A DNA stretch of 64,000 nt from Thunnus maccoyii (GCF_910596095.1 NC_056547.1:24943647-25007646); one strand, 5' to 3'; counted from the stretch's first letter, positions 12,311 through 38,767 are shown. The notes: generated from the sequence alone by a model not told the origin. Program-made: numbers and translations.

Positions 12311-15300
12311 ATGACAGGGGACACCTCCAGAGCGGTAAATGAACGACATTTCTAAATAATATATAGCACGGTTTGATAGTAGCGTCAACTGAAGTTAGCC
12401 GGATGACCAATGGCTAAAGTTAGCCGTAATTAGCTGGTCATTTTAGCAACAGTTACTAACACAAGACTCATGTAAGGTATTAAAGAGGCGAAGCTGCATT
12501 TTTTGAGTATGATTCTTTGACATTGGTGTGTCCAAACTTTTGACCGGTACTATGTTTGTCAAGGTTGCTTAGCTGTATTTCACATTTTTTCCATTTCTGT
12601 TGGCAGCTATAACTTTACTGCTACTTTGAGGGGTGACAGCAAAATGTTCCATTACATTAATTAATAATCACATACTCTACGTATAATGTTAGTGTTTGTA
12701 AGATTAGACCAAACAACCCTGACTATATCTCTTCATTCATGGCTGTGTCATTGATAGTGGTGATGGGAAACAGTCTTCAGAAAAGTGATGTTCTGCTCAG
12801 TGTGTGAGGGACGGAGGGTTTGTTTGATATTGCTGCACTCAGGTCCCTGACATCACTGCTATCTGTAAATCATCTTGTCAGCAGTGGACACATTTTGTCC
12901 CTCAGATGCAGACTAAAACAACAAAGAAAGTACTCCGGCTGGTCATATTGGCCTTGATGCAGACCTCCTCCTCCTCCTCCTCCTCCTCCTCCTCTTCCTG
13001 CCTTCCCAACACACTCTCTCTCTCACACACACACACATATACATATAAAGGCCCTGTTCAGTCATTAACATGTGTCTGATCCTGTCACATTATATCACAT
13101 AGTTTTGTGCTGTCACTCAAACATACTATCAGGGTCTGTCTCATGTAGCAAGCCTGACATTAGCAGGATGTCTGGTGATAACTGGCTCCCCACAACTATC
13201 AGTGACAGTCAGTCAGGTAGTAGATCTCAGGATGGTTATTGTCAACTCAGTGACCCACACTTTCATCAAACAACCATAAAGAATAAGTAACATGTTACAC
13301 AAACATATCAGAGCTGTTAAAGCTTAAGGTTTAGGGGGGCAAGGTTGAACTCTTACCTTTGGGATTATAAATAATTAGTCAATTTGTCCATTAATCAATG
13401 AACAGAATAATAACTGGCGACTACTTTGATCATCTTAGTAATTGTTTTGAGGGATTCTTTTCAAGCAAAAATGCTTAGTTTCAGCTTCTCAATCATTAGG
13501 GTCACCATTGGCTGCTTTCCAGATTAATCATTGATGAAAATAATCACTAGTTGCAGCCCAATTTTGGGGAAATGGGCAGCTCCTAAAAAGCGACAGGATT
13601 TTAAAACAACTGAAAAAATTAAATGGAGAAAGCAGTATGGGATTTTTTTAAACCAAGGCTGCGGTTAAGTAGACTGTAAAGGGGGATTATGGGAAGCAGA
13701 ATTACCAACAAATGTGCCCTCTTAACAAACTGAACAATCTAGATGATAATAACACTGAAACGTTTTCTGCTGAAGAGAGAAGGAAATGGCAGATAGTAAA
13801 CGGGAGCGTGAATTGTTTTATTGTAGCCAGGTAGGTCATTCTCACCCAGTTATCAGGCCTAATAATGGATGCAGTGTTGTAAAATGATTAATGCTGTAAG
13901 TCATGACTGTCTGGAAATGCAATGATTTTCAAAGTCTGCAGGCTTTTTGCATGCTTGGAGTTATTATTGCGTACATACCGTGATCCAGACCATGTCTACA
14001 GTTCCAGTTAAAATTGTATGTCAATCAGTCAATTGCTCAAGTTTATTTGTCACATGCAAATGAAGAATCAGCTTTTTGTTTTTTTGGTTAGATAAAAGAA
14101 TGAGCTTCAGCTGTGAAGCAGGAAAGGGTTTTCATGCAGCGCTTGTCTTCTCTCTAGTTAAGGTTATGTCTCCATCACATGGCTCTGCTCCGGAGATATC
14201 CGCATCCTGGCTCATCACTCCAAAAAACCAGATCCTTCAGCTCAATCAGGTATCAAATACCAGCCAGAACACAGATGACTCTGTCCACAAAGATATTGCT
14301 GTCTTGATGAAATAGGATTGTTTCCTCCTTTCAGGGAAGGTAAGCGCAGAGGGCTGTTATGGAAGACACTTGTTGGCGTCACTGTCGGCGTGCCTGTGGC
14401 GTTGGGTGTCCAGTACGCTGTGTCAGAACCGAGAGAGAGGAGGAAGATGAGGATCGTGATTGAAGGATTTGGTCGGTTCTGCAGGTTTGTCAGATGTACC
14501 ATATCAGTGTTTTTGAGCAGTGGTTGTAAAGTGAATGCTGCTCTTCAAAAAGTTGGATGAGCTGGTCTATCTGTGGACTCACAGTACTACTCACGACACA
14601 CCCACTTGGTTAGATTTAGGCATGAGGAGGGGGATGGTTAGGGTTATGGTAAGAACATCGTGGGGGTGTCGTCTAAGTCTGCAAGACTGCAATCAGACCC
14701 TTCTCCTCCTCTGTCAGGAAATCTGCCATGTTTTTGTACTGGCCTGTGCTGTTTCCTGATTGGCTGAAGAGAAATGGCTACTTCCTTATGTTCTGAAACT
14801 GCACTTGGCGATTTGACATAGTAGGTCTTTTGAAACCCTAGGCAATGGCTCCAGATGCTCAGCAACTAACCAGTTCACACCACTGCAGTTTTCTTTGCAA
14901 CATTCTAAAACCGTTTCATCTTGTTGTGAATCGTTGATCTGAACTAGTCTTTCAAATGATCCAGTCAGTTTTCATCCAGCGAATTTGGGCCTTCTAACAG
15001 TTTGTTAATCTGTGTGCTCAAACCATGAGTCTAATTTCATGTGTTTCAGCATTGTTACTAGTTTTATTATGCTTTAAATTGTGCACCACACTATTCACAA
15101 ATTTTAGTGTTCAAGTGACATATTAAATTCCACGTTGTCTGGTTCCACTAACATCCAAAGTTGAGTTGATCATCTCAGTTATCTACGTGTTCTCATTTAA
15201 AATCATACGTCTATCAACATATTTCATTAGCCCCCTAAGAAAAAGTGTCATTTGTGTCTGAAAATGAGTTTATGTATCTATGAAGAACAGCTTCCTGTTT

Positions 15301-18300
15301 GAAGTGTAGCTGAACTGAAAGAGTTTCTCTCCCTCCAATGAATTTCCAGCAGACTAGATGTTACAAGGCATACTGCAGCCCTTTCAGTCCATACTGAGGT
15401 GAATCTCTGGGTTTTTAAATGCACTTGGAGTGACCATCATTTACCACAAGCGTTGCCAAAACAGATGGCTCGCATTCCCTGCTGGTGTTCAATTAAACCC
15501 TTTTGGAGTCTCAGTGAGCTTCTTATCTGTGTGTCCTCAGATCTCTCTCTGTGGGAATCTTTATTTCTGTGGATTACTGGTGGACCACCAATGTGGCTCT
15601 TCGTGGCCTAGATGAGGTAAGTTCAATGTGATGAAAAGGGGTCGGGGTAGGTTTGGTCACTATGACTCTGGCTGGAGCTCTTTGAAATCCTGAATGTGAC
15701 CACTGGTCTGATTTTGATAATATGTGGAGGGATGGTGTATCTCTTCATTGTACTTCGGCACTTTAATGTTAATTCAGTTAGCCTAACGTAGCATTTTAAT
15801 TAAGTAAACTCAAATGTCTTTTGAGTGTCGCCAAACACATGTTGAACCCTAATGATGCCAGTATACTGCAACAGAAACACTGGTCAGAAGTGTTGAACAG
15901 TGACTGAAAACCCCTTTCCCCACACGTCTGACATTAACATTTGATGCGACTGCGTCCAACAATTTCTATAACTTTTCAACTTCACGCACTGATTGGTGAG
16001 GACTTAAACGCACAATATGTAATTTCTGCCACTAGGGGTCTCTCTATCAAAACAATAACAAAAGAAAGAGTTTGATGTCATGAAGTAGTGTGGGATCATG
16101 GGAGTTGTTGTGTTCATTGTCAAACAACCACCATTGCCATCATTACAGTCAGCTTTTCCCAGTTAGGATTACTTCAGTGTTCATTGTTTATGAGGTTTTT
16201 ACCGAGAGCTGAATTATCCACAGAGGTCTCCTCCTCTCCAAACCAAAAAAAACCTGGTGATTAAAACAGGTAAAAACACTGTATAAAGCAGTTTCATGTT
16301 AAAAATCATTGTTTCTCTGATGCTGTTCAGCGGACACAGGACGTAAGGAGGGGCTAACGTTTGTTCAGATAGTTTCTCTGACAACTTAAGATCCAGACAT
16401 TCAAGAGATTTTCACTGGGAGCAGAATTATCTGCAGAGGTCTCCACCTCACCAAAACAAACGTACATGGGGATTACAACCAGTAACAACATTGAATAAAG
16501 CAGTTTCACATTAAAAATTAGTGTTTCTCCGATGCTGTTTGGCAGACACAGAACGTTCAGGAGGGGCTGCTAGCCAAGCTGCTGCTAAAGTTTGCTCAGC
16601 TTGTTTCTCTGATAACTAAGATCTAGATGTCCGATGACTAAAATCCTTCATCCGGTTGAAAGATATACTTAACAACGACCAAGATCTAAAAAGTTTATCA
16701 TAAAGATGTGGCTTAAAGCCGAATAAAAGTCAATTTATGACAGTTTCTGGCGGGCAACCACAATGCTGGCATATTGTCTTGTACGTGTACTCTTTGGTAG
16801 ACGCCATTGTGGCAAACAGCCACAATGCAGACGCATGCGCACAAAATGATCACCATCTTGTGTGCGTATACTCTTTGAAGAGGGGGTATGACGCCATTGA
16901 CAGGCAACCAAATGAAACAGACCGTTACCTTGATTTAAAATTATGGCATTTGGGATAATGTAAGTACACAGCTGAACAAAATATATAACATAGGTCTAGT
17001 TGTTTTTAGACATTTTAATTCAGAATAATTAGTTACATATTATAGCTTTAAACTTCTCTCTCTCGAGCTCTCGTTTTTCATCATTTACACAACTATTTCT
17101 GTCACTTTTCACGTGTACAGACAAGTGCAACACTATGAATGCCCTCCAGGAGAGACTGTCTGAAAATGTGCGCCGTTATCCCCGTATTTAAATCATTACC
17201 GCAGTGTGTTTCCCCCACCTGAAAGGTTCCTGTGCAATGTCTGATTTTGGGCTGTCCCAGAGGAAATTTGACAATCAGTAGAGAAATTTTGTGAAAATTC
17301 TGGTCATCAGTCAAATATGGTGGCTTTAGATTGTCATGTTTGACATAGTAAAACATGGGCAGGATGCAACTTAGCTGTAAGTTGCAAGCCTCTGCATTTA
17401 GTCAATAGTTTCATCAGTGCTCCCTGAGGTAATTAATTATTAACAAACATTGTACCTAGGGTGGTGGACTTGTTGCTTGTGATTTTCTGTCACTGTGGGT
17501 GTTGACACTGTGTGGACAGTCATGTCTTACTGCTGTCCTCCCCTGCTAGAGCAGCCCATCCTACTTGGCCCAGATGTCAGCTTGCCACCAGAGGGCAGCA
17601 GAGTGCATGGTGGACGGAGCCATAAGGAACGGAGGAATATACATCAAACTCGGCCAAGGTCTTTGTTCCTTTAACCACTTGCTACCCCCCGAGTACATCC
17701 GCACCCTGCAAATACTGGAAGACAAGGCCTTGAACAGGAGGTACAAAGAGGTGAGAACTGCAACACAAACAAGGCACATAGTTCAGCCGGAGAGGACAGC
17801 TTGAAATTTCTCAGGATCGTGTTTGTGTCTGCAACAGGTGGATGCTCTCTTCCAAGAAGACTTCAACAAAAGCCCAGAGCAGCTTTTTAAGAAGTTTGAT
17901 TATGAACCCATTGCTGCTGCCAGCTTGGCCCAGGTTCATAAGGCAGAACTCTTTAATGGAACATCTGTTGCTGTGAAGGCAAGTACTAATTTCCAGACCA
18001 AAGTCAGTATTATCAATCATTTATTATTTTTACCAGCTTTTTGATCTGACACAGCACTCCTAGAGCATGAAGGGTCATAATGAACACCACATCAGACTTG
18101 TGTTAAGTCACACCCCTTGTTTTTGGGCAACAGCATTACCAACCACCTGGAAAATATATCGCCTTATATTACACTGACTATCAGTATGAGGGAAACATCT
18201 TCTGGAACCTACATGAACAGAAAGTTCAGCATAATCATTTTTGTCGTCCACACAGGTGCAGTACATTGACCTCAGAGATCGGTTTGATGGTGATATCCGA

Positions 18301-20976
18301 ACATTGGAGATCCTATTGGATATCGTTAAGTTCATGCACCCCAGCTTTGGGTTCCGATGGGTCCTCAAGGTAAGAAAAATGGTGATATTTCTCGCTCAAC
18401 CTACTGTACAGTTTAAGCTTGGGAGAATGATGTACTTGTAATTGTTGTAGGACTTGAAGGGAACATTAGCTCAAGAGCTGGACTTTGAGAACGAGGCCAG
18501 GAATTCTGAGCGGTGCGCCAAGGAGCTGAACCACCTCAAATTCATTGTTGTACCAAAAGTCTTTTGGGAACAAACTAGTAAGGTGAGGTTTGTTATTTAT
18601 GGTTCAAAATAATTGAGTGTCCATACTTTCTCTTTGGCTAAAAGCTTCCTCATGTTTTATTCTCCCCAATTCAAAGAGAGTGTTGACGGCAGAGTTTTGC
18701 AACGGCTGCAAAATCAACAATGTGGAAGAAATTAAAAGACAAGGACTAAGTTTGAAAGATGTAAGTTGAGGCACTCTGCACAACAAATCACACTTAGAGT
18801 GGATTGTTATCATAGAAACGCTGTCCGAATGAAATGCCTCAAGAAATGTTTGTGTTTCAGACTGCTGATAAACTGATCCGAGCATTTGCTGAGCAAATAT
18901 TCTACACTGGTTTCATCCATGCTGACCCTCATCCTGGGAATGGTAGGTACATAGTGTGTGTGTATGATGCTCTCTTGGACTGTTTTTTTTAAATCAACTT
19001 AAATAAATGTTTCTGTGTTTGCAGTTCTAGTGAGACAAGGTCCAGATAACAAGGCAGAGTTGGTGCTCTTGGACCATGGCTTATACGAATATCTTAGCCA
19101 ACAGTAAGATTCGGATGACTCCCGTTTATTGAAAACCTTTTGAAAAACTATCGACTGGCTATTATGGCTGATGACCTAATAGTGTTCAATATCTGTCACC
19201 TTTGACCTTAGTGACAGAATGGCCCTTTGTAAACTGTGGAGGTCCATAGTCCTGCGAAATGAGGCAGCAATGGAGAAGTACTCCAATGCCCTTGGAGTCA
19301 AAGGTGAGGACAATCAACTTCATTCATTCATTAGTATTGATTTCTATTATAGCAAGGCTTTTGTACCACAAAAATACAGTATTTAATTAGATTTGATAAA
19401 GACACTAACAGAATGACCAAACTGGGTAAAAAAAAAAGGGGTAAAATATAAACAATGAAATATGGGCAGGGCAGCTGAAATGTAACAATTAAATTTCTTA
19501 CCTAATTTGCTCTGCAGAGTACTTCCTCTTCTGCGAGATGCTGCTGCAGCGACCAATCAACATGCGGGAGTTGGGTCTGTCCAACATCCTGAATCGGGAG
19601 GAGACAACCTACATGCGCAAAATGGCCATCAACCGCTTTGACAGCGTCATGCAGGTGCTGAAGTCGATGCCCAGGCCGATGCTGCTGGTCTTCCGCAACA
19701 TCAACACAGTCCGAAGCATCAACATCACTCTGGGCGCTCCGGTAGACCGCTACTTCGTCATGGCCAAGAGGTCAGTGCAGCCAAAAATAACTGACCTACA
19801 TGCTGAGATTTTCAACTTTTACAAATTTGTTACCTGTAGTTTTGAAAGAAAACCTGTTCATCCATTAAAATTGCAACACACTCCTCACCCTTTCCTAAAC
19901 CTACAACTGAAGCATGGAATACAAGTTCCAACATGTTGCATCAATAATTAATGGGCACTTTGACATCTGGTGGAAGAACTTACTGAGTACCTATTACCTG
20001 TACTGGGGTTTTTAAGCATCCGGGGGGGACATTAACACTTACACATAGTGCATATTTGATGAGCTTATTCCATTCGAGTCTGTATTTTTAGACTCAGAAT
20101 TTTTTTTATTGACAAACTATAAGCCAACACAATATCTTGAGCATTACTTCCTGGCAGTGTGGAGAAGGCTTTGAAACAGCACTTAGACCTTCATGTTGCA
20201 AAATAAAAATCTCAAAAAGTCCAAGTGAACTGTTAACTGTGTTAAGTAAACTATGGACAATTAAACAAAAAAAACAAACAAAAAAAATCAGTTCCTTTGG
20301 TCTTTGGTCTGGTCAAACGGTGCGTTGAGGAGCTGATTAGTGTTTCGGTATTTTCTCAGCAAACATTGTCCAACAGAAGTCAGACAGCACAAATTATTTT
20401 TTTATAAGTCTTCCAGCTGTTTGTAACAGCAGTGGTGCTAGTATGAGCCAAGACACCTCAAACCAGTCTCACCCTGTTAGCTTGCATTGTTACCTGATGA
20501 GTAATGTTGGCCGGTGTCATGTGGACGCACTGTCAAAACATTTCAGTGACAGAGTAATGTGTTATCTACAAGTTTGAGACCAAAATCAGACCAAAGTGTG
20601 TTGCTGAATGATAAGTTACCAGCATAGTTAGGTTCACATTCTTGACATCCTTCTTGGCTTTCAGTGCGGTGCGAGGCTGGGGCAAGATCCAGGCAGAGAG
20701 GGTGGGGATGCTGCCCAGGTTCTGGATCTTCCGCTGGGTGCGGACAACATATGAGAGCTTCAAGTTTGAGCTGGCTTTGAGGTAAGAACTCATTGAGTTT
20801 CCGAAAGCAGTGCTGTTAATATTTACTTTTTTGTGACCAGAACCACTGAAAATGAATTTTGACTCCCTCGCAGATGGGAGATAGCAACAATGAATCTCAC
20901 GCGTTCCTTCCTGAACCTGCTGTCGTACTTTGGTCTCATATCTCTGGACGCAGACATGTACGAGTACCTGAGGTAG
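12311..20976 (+). CDS. adck5: AarF-domain (UbiB-family) atypical kinase ADCK5
   Basis: ADCK5 is a mitochondrial UbiB/ADCK-family protein kinase-like protein of poorly known substrate. Exons: 12311-12334, 14158-14249, 14335-14484, 15541-15616, 17550-17750, 17838-17978, 18256-18369, 18451-18582, 18677-18760, 18861-18942, 19025-19103, 19212-19303, 19518-19770, 20665-20781, 20874-20976; 1740 nt including stop, phases consistent. The 579 residues compare with about 580 in human. Visible features: a basic N-terminus, a membrane segment (about residues 45-66, [18 protein letters not shown]), the family KxGQ motif KLGQ (about 147-150), the Ala-rich loop [11 protein letters not shown], the ATP-site Lys in VAVK (228), catalytic HADPHPGN (358-365) and metal-binding DHG (382-384). 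The start at 12311 was chosen because length and N-terminal alignment fit; an in-frame ATG at 14179 is an alternative with a cleaner presequence. The intron after 17978 has a GC donor. Confidence 0.95.
12518..12555 (-). repeat. Solo terminal inverted repeat of a Tc1/mariner-type element
   Basis: GGTGTGTCCAAACTTTTGAC followed by CGGTACTATG is the terminus seen also at 46984-47062. No partner end or transposase lies nearby. It sits in adck5 intron 1. Confidence 0.55.
12963..13040. repeat. (CCT)n and (CA)n microsatellites
   Basis: About ten CCT units run from 12963 to 12994, followed by CT/CA dinucleotide runs near 13015-13040. They lie in adck5 intron 1. Confidence 0.85.
13371..13561. mobile_element. 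MITE with GCTGCAAC-type termini (short copy)
   Basis: Ends in TTGATGAAAATAATCACTAGTTGCAGCCC, nearly the right end of the element at 26686-27055, and begins with the inverse-related ATAATTAGTCAATTTGTCC. The interior CAGCTTCTCAA is also shared. It is a non-autonomous DNA transposon in adck5 intron 1. Confidence 0.65.
16004..17054. mobile_element. Non-autonomous DNA transposon of about 1.05 kb with internal duplications
   Basis: It starts TTAAACGCACAATATGTAAT and ends with the inverse of TTAAAGCTATAATATGTAAC, giving imperfect terminal repeats of about 20 bp. Inside, a segment of about 210-230 bp is tandemly duplicated (from about 16190 and about 16405; shared landmarks CAGAGGTCTCC, AAAGCAGTTTCA and TTTCTCTGATGCTGTT). 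A shorter pair follows at 16745-16910 (GACGCCATTG twice). There is no transposase. It is inserted in adck5 intron 4. Confidence 0.7.
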
Positions 20977-21870
20977 TGCACAGCTCTCCAACACTTTTTG
21001 AAGAAACAAAGAATATGGACATTTTCCAAGTTAAGCACAAGTTAATGCAAGCCAACCACTAGACAACAAGGAGCCTTTCACCACTGAAGCGGCTCCGAGT
21101 CCTGCTAGTAATGGTGCTACTCGAGTGTATGTGTGTGTGCACTGTTTCAACACCAAATCATATCCTGAACTGATGATGTTTTGAAAATGGCTTACAATAT
21201 ATTACAATGCAGGACCGTAAAGCACCAAACCCACTCCACTATAGACTCCCAGAGGCCAATGTTTCACAATACACAACAACCCCACAGACCACTGTAATGG
21301 TTTTATTTAAATTAAGAAAATTACTTTTATTTTTTTTTAGTATTAATTCAATTTGTTTTAGTGTAATCTTAGTAGAGCAAATCTTTTTGAAATCCAAATG
21401 ATTAAAGTATATGTATCATCCTGGCTTAATACATCAACTGGAGTCATTGTACTCCATGAGTGATGTGTAGTAATTGTACATTGGCTGTAAAATGAAGCTA
21501 ACACCACGTCTTGCTGCATCTCCACTGCGATGACATTAAATGTAAAAAAAAATGTTTAAAAGAAAATCTCTATGGTTTCCAGTGAAATATTTCAGTGCTT
21601 CAAGAAACTGCAGCTTTATTGACAGCAGTACAGTGAATGTTAATCTGTCATGTGAAGAATTGATATTAATGTGTGTGTGTGTGATGAACCATTTCAGTTT
21701 AGTGTTGCTTTGATGAAGGCTACTGCAAACAGAAAGCTGTTGGGTGTTTGGGTCCCAATTCCCCTGAGATCAGAAGTTATTGCTTTTCAAGTGTGAGCAC
21801 ACTCTTTGCAGGTCAGAAGAACGGTCCAGTACCACCTAACCAAATGTTTTTAAATTATTTTAACAATGTT

Positions 21871-21876
21871 AATAAA
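21871..21876 (+). terminator. Likely adck5 polyadenylation signal (AATAAA)
   Basis: Canonical AATAAA about 0.9 kb after the adck5 stop codon, at the end of an AT-rich 3' UTR. It is the last such signal before the cpsf1 3' end on the other strand. Confidence 0.5.
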
Positions 21877-21984
21877 ATGTTCTACCTCCTTTTTAATGCA
21901 TCCCTGTCCTTTTTACTTTAAGCTCAATATGAAATTAAAAACACACAGGCTTGTGTATTTTTGCTGATTTTTCTTTTTTTTTTT

Positions 21985-21990
21985 TTTAAT
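21985..21990 (-). terminator. Likely cpsf1 polyadenylation signal (ATTAAA)
   Basis: ATTAAA on the minus strand, about 150 bases after the cpsf1 stop codon and followed by a poly(A) tract. It lies about 110 bases from the adck5 signal, so the two genes would end almost back to back. Confidence 0.4.
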
Positions 21991-22136
21991 ACAAAATATT
22001 CTACGAAAACATGGTGGGCCTCTTTTTTTTTGTCCAACAAGTAAGAAAAACAAATCAGGTTTGCACAAAGATGGCAAAACATTTTCTTCATTAAGTATAA
22101 AACAGCATTTGTAGATGAGATGAGGGAATGTGGCTC

Positions 22137-35839
<13,703 letters not shown>

Positions 35840-36740
35840 CTTCAAAGCCTGCCCTCAGCATCTGATAGGTGAGAACATCCACATTAAACCCTCATTTATC
35901 ACGTACAATAAACCAAATACTATTTATAACCCAAAAGTATTTTTTTCTCCAAAGTAAATTGGGGTGGGCAGTGTAAACTATCAAGCATTCTGAACATTTT
36001 GCTAAGGCTGAATGGTAAGGTGAATAGTTTCTATGCCGACTTAAAGATAGGACCCTCACCCTTTCATAAAAAGTGCTGTGGAGTAAACTTTCAGATTTTG
36101 GTAAGTGCTTAATGTTATCAAGGTAATGGCTGACAGGAGACGGCATGTGGTCTCAAATTAATAGTTAAAAGATAATATAATTGCAGCAAATGTCTAAATC
36201 TCTTAAAACTAGCTTTGACGCAGATGGTTAAAACTGGAAGTAAGTGTCTGCTCTTTCGCTTAATACCATTAACGTTAATGTGCTAAATAACCACTAGCTA
36301 GGTTACCATGTACTTTACCTAAGCCAGCATTAGTCTTACCCTGCAGGATAACTAGCTTTCAGTCTAATACATAACTTTTTTATGACACATGCAAGGAGAA
36401 TTAGTCCAGTTGTGTTGTTATGACTAGTGTGAATGAGAAGCCGGTAACGTTAGCGATGCTAACGGCGTGCTAATCTTCCTTAATTGTAGTTAGCGTGTTA
36501 GCTAGCAGGGCACAGCGCTTGCACCTGACTCTTAGTTTTAGCAAATTGTGAATTAAACTTGCCAACGTACCTATATCAAAAACGTTATCAGAGTGTGTAG
36601 CTTTATTGGTTCTTCTCCTGTTCACATTTAAGAGGTCATATTTTGTGGGTTACTAAGCAGTTAGCAGTGGTTATGTTGTGGCTGCGCTAATCTTCTTCGT
36701 TGTTTCTATATCGGGCAGACTAGCTGCTCCGAGGCGTCTT
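35840..36740 (-). promoter_or_regulatory. cpsf1 5' UTR splice and upstream promoter region
   Basis: On the minus strand a 3' splice site (CTATCAG) ends at 35862, so the first coding exon begins at 35861, 22 bases before the ATG. At least one non-coding exon must therefore lie further right. The stretch 36240-36540 is rich in GTTAGC/GCTAAC motifs, like the 5' regions of the other genes here, and is the likely promoter. The transcription start was not located. Confidence 0.5.
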
Positions 36741-38767
36741 GCTGCCCCCCACAGTTCAAACCCTTAATAGAAGAACATATTCAGTTCCTCATTATTTTAA
36801 AAATCAGGCATCAACATGGGGTAGTCTCTGGAATGCCATAGTCAAACAAATTGTTGGAATATTTTACTTTATCAGGTTTATTCCTCTATTCAAAGCAAAA
36901 TACTCCCTTTTCAAAACAAAAATCTCCATAAGTGAGGGTGCAAATTTTTAAGGACGAAATATACAGAACTGATTACTAATGAATATAAATTTGACTTTTC
37001 ACCATATACCTGTAGAAAACAACTAATATTCTGATGCAGTTCAATTGAGGTGTACCTGTTTTCTAAAGCTAAATTCCAGGGGACCTTGATAACTGTGTTG
37101 TGCACAAATCACGGTTTTAAGTTTTTTAATAAATAGAGAAGCTACAGATAATATTTCAAACGTTGTTTTAACCTAACAACATTAAGCTTTAGCTATAGCT
37201 TGCTTCAGTGTGAAAAAATGTCACATTAAACAGTAGTGAAACAACAGGCCCAGTACAGCTTTACATTTACAGCTGAATTATACCTCTTTGGCTTGCTGTG
37301 TGCACTTATCTTACACTAGTTTCCTAAGCAAATACTTTATACAGTAGCCTAGACATTTTTAGAATGACAGAGTAAAATAGGTGATGTGCCCTAGATTAAA
37401 TTTTGCTTGAAGCTCACCAATGACAGATCCCCCAAAAATACCCTCAGAAACTTGTTTCTCATTTTAAGCTTTATTTTTCTTCATAATAATAATAATAACG
37501 GTCTTTCTCAAGACTGTTAAGACTGCACATTAATGTTCTCTAAAAACAAAACAAAAATGATAATTTTACAATATTTGTAATAAAATCAAAATTAAAAAAA
37601 AAAAAAACTTCAGTAAATACATTCCCAGACAGTAGTCATAAGCAAACCAAAGATTTGTCATCCAAGTACTTCACTGATGGAAAATGATTCAGAAACAGGC
37701 GGTTATTCAATGATTACATCCACAAATTATGCAGCCTATGTTCTCACAAGTTATTTTGTGTTTATTAAAATAACAATACACATTCCTTGAAAGTGCACAG
37801 TAGATGTGACAGATGTGCAAAATTTAAAATGTACAATAGAGTATAGATACTGTTGCTTAAAACTTAAAAAAATAGCATAATTAGCAACATTACGATTAAG
37901 GATAATTCTAGTTATTTTCAACACAGGCTGTTTGTTATCACGGTGATCATTTCTTTCAATAAGGTTTTTTCTTTTTTTTTTTACTGTCAAGCAGTGGATC
38001 TGGGACTGCTAATTTTCCAACATACCCTGTAGTTTACTCTTACTACATTCAGGAGCTTTTCTCTGAGCTATATCAACTTTTCTCAGATGGCCACAAGAAA
38101 AAACTGCAGATGCTAGACAGTAAAGAGCTACTTCAGATTGTAGGAATACAGTCAAGTTGGGAAAGAAAAAACTGAGAAAAGTTCACATCAACCTCCTACA
38201 GGTAATTAATGTTAGACAGCAATGAATCTAGCACTGTTAACTACCAGTTATACATATCTGTATATATATTGACATTAATACAATTTCAATGTACAAGGGA
38301 AAATCAAGAACAATCTGTAGCAAAATATTTATGGTTGATTACAACACACTTTGGATGCTTCCAAGTTCAAGTGATAAGATCTGCCAAACCAATTACTACA
38401 AATGTAACGTCATGTAATAACTGCTGAGTCACACCTATTTAAAGACTGAGTATGCTTACGGGGCATGTTTAAAGTTACTCAATTAAAATAATTCTCTGTT
38501 TGTTTTTTTCAGTTCAGCTATTTGTCTTTCTGTTGTAAACTGAAAAACTGAAAATAGAGCAACTGATGAAACAGTCAACAGTAAAGAACTTGATGAAATG
38601 TTGATCAGAAACAATATGATGAAAGAAAAATCCCAACTGTACACCATAACACATTAGCCCTTTTATAAATCAAATGCACTTTTTAAAAATCAAGGCAGAA
38701 ACATTAGACAAAAGCAGTCCATTCTTCAAAATCTCACAGTCAATAATCTAACTAATAGTCCATTCCC
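36741..38767. other. Spacer between the cpsf1 5' end and the parp10 coding end
   Basis: No coding exon seen. The parp10 3' UTR probably fills the right part: on the minus strand an AATAAA lies near 37470-37476, about 1.3 kb after the stop codon. A short AAT run lies near 37484. Confidence 0.45.

Noticed and set aside
14535..14870. Possible further inverted-repeat element in adck5 intron 3
   Set aside because: Part resembles the core of the 9235-9429 element (TTAGATTTAGGCATGAGG), but no matching terminal repeats could be found.
17971..17990. Possible frameshift or read-through after VAVK in adck5
   Set aside because: The next exon resumes in phase and matches the family, so a GC splice donor explains it without a lesion.
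20566..21009. 147-codon minus-strand frame
   Set aside because: Antisense shadow of the last two adck5 exons plus intron.
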